DNA from: Nitrosarchaeum sp.
Lineage (GTDB): Archaea > Thermoproteota > Nitrososphaeria > Nitrososphaerales > Nitrosopumilaceae
Length of the DNA: 64,000 nucleotides
Reading direction: 5' to 3'
Assembly (NCBI GenBank): GCA_023264875.1
Contig: JAHFUX010000002.1
Coordinates: 1-64,000, forward strand
Part shown: piece after piece, positions 18,926 to 26,266 of the stretch
Position numbering within the stretch: the stretch's first letter is position 1
Layout: each line of letters starts with the position of its first letter
The notes under the pieces: generated by a model
Told to the model about the DNA's origin: nothing
Database searches by the model: none
The model's input: the letters and a program-made list of their open reading frames with translations, nothing else
Made by a program: the position numbers and the translations under genes

Positions 18926-19156
18926 ATGGGCGACGAAATTTCTACTTTAATGAACAATAATAAAAATAAAGTTCTTTTGTTACGATTAAGAAACAACAAA
19001 ACTGTCAGAGGAAATCTACAAGATTTTGATATCCATATGAATCTGACATTAAATGATGCTGAAGATATTTCAGACAACAAGACTACAAAACTTGGAACAA
19101 TTCTTTTACGCGGTGATAATATTTTGGCAATTTCATTACCTGATGAAGAATCCTAA
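18926..19156 (+). CDS. LSm/Sm-like archaeal RNA-binding protein
   Basis: 76 residues from the ATG at 18926; the track's GTG nine bases earlier is less likely. The Sm1 motif (LLRLRNNKTVRGNLQDFDIHMNLTLNDA) and Sm2 motif (LGTILLRGDNILAISLP) are both clear. Such proteins form hepta- or hexameric rings that bind U-rich RNA and function in RNA processing or tRNA metabolism. It follows rpoA by about 30 bp and is probably in the same transcript. Confidence 0.9.
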   Translation: MGDEISTLMNNNKNKVLLLRLRNNKTVRGNLQDFDIHMNLTLNDAEDISDNKTTKLGTILLRGDNILAISLPDEES

Positions 19157-19211
19157 CTCAAAATACCATTTATTCTCAAACATTAAATTCTAACTCTGAT
19201 AATTTGTAATT

Positions 19212-20393
19212 ATGTTGGTGCTTCCTTTAATTTTTTTAATGTTTTTACCTTCTGTATTTGCTGAACAAGTTCCAGATTATGATAATCCATATTCTCCAAT
19301 TTTTACTGACAAATCAGTATACTCGTGGACAGAGAAAGTTAAAATGACTATTCTTGCCCCTAGCTGGAACACTGATAGATATTTGATTGATTCAATAGGC
19401 GATGATGAAGATCATCCTATTGAAATTTCTACAAGGGAACATTCACTTACTCCATATAGATTTACAGAAACTGATGTAAATTCTGGGATATTTACTGCTG
19501 AAGTAATCCTTACAGGATTTTCTCATGATGTTGATGGTGATGGAGATATTGATACTTCTCCTAGAACTATTGGAAATGGACCAACAGGTGGATTTTTAGA
19601 AGTAGATAGAGACTCTGCAATTACAATCTCGTTTGAATTTGCAGATGGAGTTGTATTGACTGAATCTGCTCCAATACAATGGAATATTGGAAAAATTCAA
19701 TTCTCTGAAGAAAATTACCTTTCTGACAACATTGCATTAATACGTGTAATTGATTCGGATCTTAATCTTAATCCCGAATCTTTGGATCATATGCCAATTC
19801 AAATTTCTTCAACTTCTGATATATCTGGTATTGAAGTTAATGCCATTGAAACATCTGAAAGCTCTGGTATATTTGTTGCAACAATTTCTTTTACTCAAAA
19901 TTTATCTTCAAGTGGAAATCGTCTATTTGTCACATCTGGTGATACAATTTTTGCAAAATACGATGATTATACACTTCCAAAACCCTATAGTACTTCTGAT
20001 AATCTTGAAGTCACGACATTTGCATATGTTGATTCTTCAATTCCCACATTGCAAAGACTGCAAAGTTTACCAATTGTTTTCTCTGATACTTTTGGTAATC
20101 CATTGACATCATTTTCAATTAATGATCAAATACAAATTGTTGGAACAATATCAAATGAACAGAATTTTAAACAAAAATTTGTTTATCTATTCCAAGTCAA
20201 AGATGAGAACAATTATGTTGTATCTGTTTCTTGGATCCAAGGTGAAATATCTGGAAATCAAAATCTAAATGTCTCACAGTCTTGGATTCCTAAGAAAACT
20301 GGGATATATACTATTGAAACCTATACTTGGAATTCATTACTTAACACAGCTCCTTTATCTCCATCTCTATCTACATCAATCTTTGTTAAATGA
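19212..20393 (+). CDS. Exported protein with S-layer-like beta repeats
   Basis: 393 residues. A signal peptide (about 1-17) ends SVFA. Two repeats carry the pattern ET-x-x-x-SGIF-x-A (FTETDVNSGIFTAEV near 90; IETSESSGIFVATI near 210), with intervening Asp-rich strands (VIDSDLNLNPESLD). I recall this style from thaumarchaeal S-layer and related surface proteins, but cannot search for it. There is no C-terminal anchor or PEFG motif, so it may be secreted or bound non-covalently. It interrupts the usual rpoA to L30e gene order. Confidence 0.75.
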   Translation: MLVLPLIFLMFLPSVFAEQVPDYDNPYSPIFTDKSVYSWTEKVKMTILAPSWNTDRYLIDSIGDDEDHPIEISTREHSLTPYRFTETDVNSGIFTAEVILTGFSHDVDGDGDIDTSPRTIGNGPTGGFLEVDRDSAITISFEFADGVVLTESAPIQWNIGKIQFSEENYLSDNIALIRVIDSDLNLNPESLDHMPIQISSTSDISGIEVNAIETSESSGIFVATISFTQNLSSSGNRLFVTSGDTIFAKYDDYTLPKPYSTSDNLEVTTFAYVDSSIPTLQRLQSLPIVFSDTFGNPLTSFSINDQIQIVGTISNEQNFKQKFVYLFQVKDENNYVVSVSWIQGEISGNQNLNVSQSWIPKKTGIYTIETYTWNSLLNTAPLSPSLSTSIFVK

Positions 20394-20447
20394 GTAAAAA
20401 TACAATTTCTACATAACCAATAAATACAAAATTACGATTTTAGCCGT

Positions 20448-21887
20448 GTGTTTGAATACAAAATTGGACTCTTGTTATCTGTAATAGTATTATTTCCAAT
20501 TATTATATCCCAAAGCTTTGCAGATTCAATTTTGATAGAATTTGATAAACCAGAATATCAAACTGGCGATTCTATGGTGCTCTCTGGGCATCTTTTGGAT
20601 TTTAAGATACCTATGATTGCATTGAGTCTTTATGATCCTGACGGAAAAATTTTATCTGCAAATAATGTGATAATTGATTCCAATGGAACTTTCTCAAAAA
20701 TAATTTCCTTGGATTCTCCATTTTATGATAAATCTGGAGAATATACCGTAAAGCTAAATTATGGTAAAATAACTCAAAATGAATTTTTTACCATAACCGG
20801 AAATAATTCTGAGCCAGAAATTATCTCAGAATCAATAAAGCCTGAAATTATTTCATTAATCACCGACAAGAATCAATATTATGACAATGATTTTGTCATG
20901 ATTACTGGTATTGTTTCTACTATTGATTCACCAAATGTGTTAATCGGCGTTTATGATCCATTTGGAACTCCTACAGGATTCTATTTCGGACAAATTGATT
21001 CTGATTTGAATTTTTCTGCAAATTTTCTTGTAAAGTCTGGTATTAATTTTAAAACTTATGGAACTTATTCCATAAAAGCACACTATGGGGAAACTGAAAA
21101 AATAACTACTTTTAATTTTCAAGAGTCTAATACTAAAACAAAGCTTGAAAACAAATCCATAATCAAAAATAATAATGAATCAAAAACTGCAGCAGAAAAA
21201 AATAATTTTGATATTAAATCACCTGAAATTATAACTGATCAAAATAAAAAATCATTAGACACTAAAATTAAAAAATATGATAATCTCTCTGTTGAAGATT
21301 TAGAACTAGGTAAACTACTTAATCAGATCAATTTAGAATGTGATCATAGTAACCTTGTTGATACTATTTCTTACTATGATGGTATGGGTCCTGCACTATA
21401 CAGACTTTGTAAATTTGATCAATCTTTAATTATTTTTGATGATTCATTAATTAAAGATCCAAATAATGTTGAAATTATTACTAACAAAGGTTCAGCTCTT
21501 GGCAAACTTGGATATATTTCAGAATCTATTTTTTATTATGATCAAGCCCTTAAAATTGACTCTAATTTTATTCCTGCAATCAATAACAAAGCAAATGCAC
21601 TTGCAAATATGGGAAAATATGACGAATCTATTTTACTTTATAATGACGCTCTTCAAAAAAATCCTGATTATAATACCGCAAGAAAAAACCTCAAATCTAT
21701 TTTATCTGAATTACCTCTAGAAAACCAACTAGCCTCTGTAGAACACGAGTCATCATCTGAAGAAACTCCATCTGAAACAGTATTTGAAAATAATTCAACA
21801 CATCAAATAAAAAAATCTTCTAATTTTTTTGAAGAAATATCTTTAGCTTTTTCATCGTTAGGATCTTTCTTTGGATTTCACAATTAA
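20448..21887 (+). CDS. Exported Ig-like/TPR fusion protein
   Basis: 479 residues from a GTG start. A signal peptide ends QSFA. Two Ig-like modules follow (about 25-110, FDKPEYQTGD to YTVKLNYG; about 125-215, TDKNQYYDND to YSIKAHYG), similar to those in the PEFG proteins. A Lys/Asn-rich linker leads to about three tetratricopeptide repeats (about 310-415, with NKGSALGKLG and NKANALANMG). The tail is amphipathic without a PEFG motif. It is probably an extracytoplasmic scaffold; partners are unknown. Confidence 0.78.
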   Translation: MFEYKIGLLLSVIVLFPIIISQSFADSILIEFDKPEYQTGDSMVLSGHLLDFKIPMIALSLYDPDGKILSANNVIIDSNGTFSKIISLDSPFYDKSGEYTVKLNYGKITQNEFFTITGNNSEPEIISESIKPEIISLITDKNQYYDNDFVMITGIVSTIDSPNVLIGVYDPFGTPTGFYFGQIDSDLNFSANFLVKSGINFKTYGTYSIKAHYGETEKITTFNFQESNTKTKLENKSIIKNNNESKTAAEKNNFDIKSPEIITDQNKKSLDTKIKKYDNLSVEDLELGKLLNQINLECDHSNLVDTISYYDGMGPALYRLCKFDQSLIIFDDSLIKDPNNVEIITNKGSALGKLGYISESIFYYDQALKIDSNFIPAINNKANALANMGKYDESILLYNDALQKNPDYNTARKNLKSILSELPLENQLASVEHESSSEETPSETVFENNSTHQIKKSSNFFEEISLAFSSLGSFFGFHN

Positions 21888-21969
21888 GTGTATTTTTGAC
21901 ATTTTTTATGAGTACAATTTCAATAAACCTATAAAGCCCTGTAAAGACGATCGACAATAAGGATAACAA

Positions 21970-22293
21970 ATGAGTAAGATACTAGAAAAAATATTGAAGG
22001 ATGCACTTAAAGAAGATAAAATTATGATGGGCACCAAACAAGTATTGAACTCTATGAAAAACTCCAAGCTAATTGTATTGTCTCAATCTGTACAAAAAGA
22101 AATGTTTACAAAAATTGAATCAGATGCAAAAAAAGAAAAGATACCATTAGTTAACTTTCAAGGAACATCTGTTGCATTAGGAAGACTATGCGGCTTACAA
22201 TTCAGAATTTCAACAATTTCATTTACATCTCTGAGTGATGCAAACATCAAATCAATTATTAAGGATACAGAAACTGAGGAAAAAAATGAATAA
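21970..22293 (+). CDS. rpl30e: Ribosomal protein eL30 (L30e)
   Basis: 107 residues with the L7Ae/L30e RNA-binding fold: KQVLNSMKNSKLIVLSQS near the N-terminus and a LGRLCG turn before ISTISFTS. It belongs to the large subunit. It heads the L30e-NusA-S12-S7 group, which in archaea normally follows rpoA directly; here three extra genes intervene. An AT-rich TATA-like stretch upstream suggests its own promoter. Confidence 0.92.
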   Translation: MSKILEKILKDALKEDKIMMGTKQVLNSMKNSKLIVLSQSVQKEMFTKIESDAKKEKIPLVNFQGTSVALGRLCGLQFRISTISFTSLSDANIKSIIKDTETEEKNE

Positions 22294-22357
22294 TTGCATT
22301 ACATCAAATGAAAGTTTAAATGAGACAGATCTTGCTCGGAGATAAAAAGGAATTCTA

Positions 22358-22822
22358 ATGACACAATCAATTAAACTTACAACTGATCAAATGCGTATGA
22401 TGTCTCTCTTTCAAAATGTTACAGGTGCAACTGCTCGTGATTGTGTTGAAGATGAAAAACAAGATCGTGTAATTTTTGTAGTAAATACTGGTAAAATGGG
22501 ATTAGCTATTGGAAAAGGTGGAATTCATATCAAATCATTACAAAACATTGTAAAGAAAAGTGTTGAACTAGTTGAATTTGATGAGGATCCTGCTAAATTT
22601 TTAACAAATCTACTTAACTCTAAATTGGTTTCTGAAGTAAAAATAAATACACGAGCAGATGGTTCTAAACAGGCAATAATTATGGTAGACCCAAGAAAGA
22701 AAGGCATTGTTGTAGGAAGAGAAGGAAGAAATGCCGAGAAAGCAAGATTGCTTGCAAAGCGATATTTTGATATTACGAGCGTTCTAATTAACAGTCCTGA
22801 AAAAGCAACATTGGAGATGTAA
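22358..22822 (+). CDS. nusA: NusA-like KH-domain protein
   Basis: 154 residues with two KH RNA-binding domains. The GxxG loops are seen as IGKGGIHIK (near 55) and VVGREGRNAEKAR (near 120). Archaeal NusA lacks the bacterial N-terminal polymerase-binding and S1 domains, and this length agrees. It probably acts in transcription elongation/termination or rRNA processing. It is 3 bp upstream of S12. Confidence 0.92.
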   Translation: MTQSIKLTTDQMRMMSLFQNVTGATARDCVEDEKQDRVIFVVNTGKMGLAIGKGGIHIKSLQNIVKKSVELVEFDEDPAKFLTNLLNSKLVSEVKINTRADGSKQAIIMVDPRKKGIVVGREGRNAEKARLLAKRYFDITSVLINSPEKATLEM

Positions 22823-22825
22823 GAT

Positions 22826-23263
22826 ATGACAAAATCACCCCTTGGCTTGTTTGCTGGTAGAGTTTTAGTTGCAAAAAGAAAAAGACAGCGATGGGCAATC
22901 TCTACTTACAAGAGAAGAAAACTTGGTATTGATAAAAAAGCTGATCCTCTTGGAGGTGCACCTCAAGGAAGAGGAATTGTTTTAGAAAAAGTAGGTATTG
23001 CAGCAAAACAACCCAACTCTGCTGTTAGAAAATGTGTTCGAGTTCAGTTAATTAAAAATGGCAAAACTGTTACAGCATTCTTGCCACGAGACGGTGCAAT
23101 GAATTTCATTGATGAACACGATGAAGTACATATTCAAGGAATGGGTGCAACACAAGGCGGTGCAATGGGAGATATCCCTGGAGTTAGATTCAAAGTTTTC
23201 AAAGTAAATGGCACATCACTTAATGAGCTAGTAACTGGAAAGAAAGAAAAACCAAGGAGATAA
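22826..23263 (+). CDS. rps12: Ribosomal protein uS12
   Basis: 145 residues. Decoding-centre signatures are [20 protein letters not shown] and [18 protein letters not shown], near the archaeal norm. A GGAG Shine-Dalgarno lies within the end of nusA. It contributes to tRNA selection in the small subunit, and is followed immediately by uS7. Confidence 0.97.
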   Translation: MTKSPLGLFAGRVLVAKRKRQRWAISTYKRRKLGIDKKADPLGGAPQGRGIVLEKVGIAAKQPNSAVRKCVRVQLIKNGKTVTAFLPRDGAMNFIDEHDEVHIQGMGATQGGAMGDIPGVRFKVFKVNGTSLNELVTGKKEKPRR

Positions 23264-23265
23264 AA

Positions 23266-23865
23266 TTGGCAGAAACAAAGAATCTATTACTATTTAGAAA
23301 GTGGGATATGTCTAATATCGAAGTCAAAGATCCTGGATTAAAAACCGCAATTTCCTTAAGAAAGCAAATTTTACCATACACATTTGGTCGTTCAGCACTA
23401 AAACGATTCAACAAAGCTGATGTAAACATAGTTGAAAGATTATGCAACAAAGTTATGCATTTTGGTAAAAAATATGCAAAAAATACTGGAAGAATGACTG
23501 GTAAAAAAACTAAAATAATCAATACTGTAAAAGTAGCGTTTGATATTATTGCATTAAAGACTGGTAAAAATCCAGTTGAGGTTCTAGTTAGAGCAATTGA
23601 ATTTTCTGCACCAAATGAGGATACAACAAGAATTGTATATGGTGGCACTGTCTATCATGTATCTGTAGATGTTGCTCCAATCCGAAGAGTAGACATGGCA
23701 CTAAAATTCATTGCAGATTCTATACGAGATGCAACATATTCTAACCCCAAACCAATTGAGGAGCATATGGCAGAACAGCTTATTTTGGCAGCTTCTAATG
23801 ATCCAAATGCCCCATCTGTAAAGAAAAAACACGAATTAGAAAGAATAGCACAAGCATCTAGATAG
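23266..23865 (+). CDS. rps7: Ribosomal protein uS7
   Basis: 199 residues from a TTG start, which is supported by an AGGAG Shine-Dalgarno 7 nt upstream, inside the end of rps12. Signatures are VERLCNKVMHFGKKYAKNTGRMTGKK and APIRRVDMALKFIADS. It organises the 30S head next to the E and P sites. It is last in its operon and convergent with the tRNA-Gln gene. Confidence 0.97.
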   Translation: MAETKNLLLFRKWDMSNIEVKDPGLKTAISLRKQILPYTFGRSALKRFNKADVNIVERLCNKVMHFGKKYAKNTGRMTGKKTKIINTVKVAFDIIALKTGKNPVEVLVRAIEFSAPNEDTTRIVYGGTVYHVSVDVAPIRRVDMALKFIADSIRDATYSNPKPIEEHMAEQLILAASNDPNAPSVKKKHELERIAQASR

Positions 23866-23877
23866 TAATTTTACCAG

Positions 23878-23985
23878 TAGCCCGAGGCAGATTCGAACTG
23901 CCGTCTCCGCCTATCCACTCTTGAGATCCAGAGGGCAGAATCCTTGATCTAAAATTTTTTTATTTGACCGCTAGACTATCGGGCT
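23878..23985 (-). tRNA. tRNA-Gln(CTG) with two apparent introns
   Basis: Reading the minus strand, the acceptor AGCCCGA pairs with TCGGGCT, discriminator A, and no CCA is encoded. The T arm is GGCAG-TTCGAAT-CTGCC. The anticodon stem CTGCC/GGCGG encloses loop CTCTGG plus A, giving anticodon CTG. A 15-nt insertion (23913-23927) sits at the canonical 37/38 position. A further 20 nt, AT-rich, interrupt the D loop (about 23944-23963); its borders are ambiguous because TCAA occurs on both sides. Removing both leaves a normal cloverleaf. A1-U72 fits archaeal tRNA-Gln. Confidence 0.85.
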
Positions 23986-24029
23986 ACCGAAACAAATTCT
24001 AATGTTTTAGCATATATCATTTGCTGAAA

Positions 24030-24365
24030 TTACTTGAACTTAACTTCATGAATAGCTGTAGCGTAATCACAATTCGCTTTTAATCTCATATATGGAATTA
24101 ATCTAAAATGAATTGAGTAAATATCCTCTTCTTTCAACAAGATTCCTTTCTGCATTAAGGATACTAATCCACGTGATGTGACTGTTATCTTCACGTTATT
24201 TTTTTCACATACTTGATCACGTTTTTTTTGATATTGTTTTAATGAAAATGCTACATCATTAATTTCTAAAATCAAAGGCCATACAATTTCAGCCCAAACA
24301 AATCTTCGATTTTCTGTAGCTGATGCGTACTTGCCTTTTTCACTCAACATTAATAACATCTGCAA
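24030..24365 (-). CDS. Hypothetical protein, 111 aa
   Basis: Soluble, mixed charge, with no signal peptide, membrane segment or metal-binding motif. The sequence is complex and protein-like (RFVWAEIVWPLILEIND, ending HEVKFK). It is divergent from the cysteine-cluster gene with only 20 bp between them, so promoters must overlap coding DNA or transcripts are leaderless. Family not recognised. Confidence 0.6.
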   Translation of the reverse strand: MQMLLMLSEKGKYASATENRRFVWAEIVWPLILEINDVAFSLKQYQKKRDQVCEKNNVKITVTSRGLVSLMQKGILLKEEDIYSIHFRLIPYMRLKANCDYATAIHEVKFK

Positions 24366-24385
24366 AAGATGTTATAACTTAATAG

Positions 24386-25090
24386 TTGTCTCAAAACGAA
24401 ATTGAAGAATCACTGAATCTATTGCAAAAAGATTGGGATATTGATCCTATTTTACGAGAATTTATGTTAGGAAAAATAACTGATGTTTCTGATTATCCAT
24501 TAAAAGTTAAAGATGTCATTTTTCATATTCCGTACCTTGTATCAAAAAAAAAATATATTTTATGGAAATGTTTTTGGCCCGATTGTCATAATTGTTGTGA
24601 CAGACAAGGTAGATTGCCTCTAACTTCAGATGATCTAATTACTATTGGAAAAGGATTGAAGTATCAAAGATCATCTGATTTTATAAAAAATGAAACAATC
24701 ACAACCACTTGGCAAGACACTGCTCCATCTGGTCAAGTCACTACAATGACTACAATTAATCTTAAAAGAAAAACAGATGAAACTGAACATGAAGACGGAA
24801 CTCATATCTCATGTAGATTCTTAGATGAAAAGGGTGGATGTAGCATGCATCCTGATCGTCCTGGAGTATGTTATTTGTATCCATTTTCTACATGGCTTGA
24901 AAATGAAAAAGGTATGCCACGAGTACATGCAACATATCAATTTACAGGTGACTGTCCTGGATTTTATCTATCTGATGATCTGCAATTAATGAAACAAGAA
25001 CTAAAAGATTATTCTAAAATAATTTATGATTATAACATGTCATCAAGTAGAACAATGAGAGAAAATCTTGGTTCTGTAAGTTTTGGTTAA
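24386..25090 (+). CDS. YkgJ-like cysteine-cluster protein
   Basis: 234 residues from a TTG start. Cysteines occur as CFWPDCHNCC (near 71-80), then ISCRFLDEKGGCSMHPDRPGVCYLYPF, then GDCPGF. This is the pattern of the YkgJ/CxxCxxCC family, thought to bind a zinc or iron-sulfur centre; the molecular role is unsettled. It overlaps the convergent flavoprotein gene by 4 bp. Confidence 0.8.
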   Translation: MSQNEIEESLNLLQKDWDIDPILREFMLGKITDVSDYPLKVKDVIFHIPYLVSKKKYILWKCFWPDCHNCCDRQGRLPLTSDDLITIGKGLKYQRSSDFIKNETITTTWQDTAPSGQVTTMTTINLKRKTDETEHEDGTHISCRFLDEKGGCSMHPDRPGVCYLYPFSTWLENEKGMPRVHATYQFTGDCPGFYLSDDLQLMKQELKDYSKIIYDYNMSSSRTMRENLGSVSFG

Positions 25091-26100
25091 GCTTTAGCTA
25101 CTTTCATCAAATCTGATATTTTAATATCCATTCCAAATCGCACTTCATTCTTTTTCATGTATCTAAAAATAGAGATAAAGTCTGGAAGTGATTTGAAAAA
25201 ATTAAAGTTCTTGTGAATCTTTGCTCTGACAAACTTGAATACTTTGTCGTAAATTTTATAGTGGTTATCTACTGCTTTTTCATATGCTGCAAAGTCATGC
25301 ATGTTTTCTAAAAAGATATCAACACATTGCATACTAGGAATTATTCCCTCCCCTAGAAGAGCATAGACTGTACCAATTGATTCCCCAACTCCTACAACCT
25401 TACCTTTGTAAAACGGCTTGCACTTTCCTGGAGTTGCTAATCTAATTGGTCTTCCTTTAGTTTTTAGAACCTTGCCCCCATGTTTTTTTAGAAAATCATC
25501 AGTTGCTTTGATGTGATTTTTTCTATAATCTCCTGCACCAATATGTGCCCATTTCTCACCTAACGGGAAATACCAGAAATATCCGGACATTCCTGGAAAT
25601 GGTTCTATGTAAAAGTCCTCATATGGTACTTTGTCTTCATATTCTACTTTGTATTCATATGTTGGCAAGAAAAAATCTTCTTCTAATTTTGGTAAATAGG
25701 TTCTTGCAAATCCAGTACAGTCAACTATCATGTCGTATTCTTTTTCCAAGTATTCTAGCTTTGGAGCTTCACCGTAGATTATTTTGGAATCTTTAATGAA
25801 ATCTTTGATTAATGCTAATTTGTCATATGTGCATAATCCGTGCAAGCCGATATCAAATTTCACGCTGTTATTCATTTTAACATGCATTGTCTTTCCATCA
25901 TGAATCAAAAAGTCATCGAAATTGCGTCCAGTCTTTTTGCAAAATTTTTCTAGTTCTGATTTTATTGTTCCCCATGCACAAATAGAATCATGTCTTTCTT
26001 GTGTGCTTCGCTCATATCCTATTACTTCATGTTCCGAATTTTTGAGTCTTGCCATAAGGTAACTGCCTGCAACTCCCATACCCATAACTGCAATTTTCAT
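25087..26100 (-). CDS. Geranylgeranyl-reductase-family flavoprotein
   Basis: 337 residues. The N-terminal FAD-binding GMGVAGSYLMARL is followed by the family motif YFWYFPLGEKWAHIGAGD (about 190-208), matching the YxWxFP signature of geranylgeranyl reductases. VGVGESIGTVYALLGEGI provides the second FAD contact. Such enzymes saturate the isoprenoid chains of archaeal lipids or prenyl cofactors. It is somewhat shorter than many lipid GGRs, so another substrate is possible. Confidence 0.82.
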   Translation of the reverse strand: MKIAVMGMGVAGSYLMARLKNSEHEVIGYERSTQERHDSICAWGTIKSELEKFCKKTGRNFDDFLIHDGKTMHVKMNNSVKFDIGLHGLCTYDKLALIKDFIKDSKIIYGEAPKLEYLEKEYDMIVDCTGFARTYLPKLEEDFFLPTYEYKVEYEDKVPYEDFYIEPFPGMSGYFWYFPLGEKWAHIGAGDYRKNHIKATDDFLKKHGGKVLKTKGRPIRLATPGKCKPFYKGKVVGVGESIGTVYALLGEGIIPSMQCVDIFLENMHDFAAYEKAVDNHYKIYDKVFKFVRAKIHKNFNFFKSLPDFISIFRYMKKNEVRFGMDIKISDLMKVAKA

Positions 26101-26266
26101 TTCACATCTAGTCCCTTTTGACCTAATAAATACAATATTGCATTGTTTTATGATTATTTGTTTTGAATTTGGCTTTTACATCATTACATTGCTCAGATAG
26201 GGAAATTCAAAACAGTTGAGAGATTAGTGAATCTTAATGCATATAACAAGAGATTTTGGATTGAAA

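Noticed and set aside
452-26120. The 12-mer cccttttgacct upstream of two unrelated places (near 453 and 26112).
   Set aside because: Matching 12-mers are expected many times by chance in 64 kb, and the two copies have different positions relative to genes.
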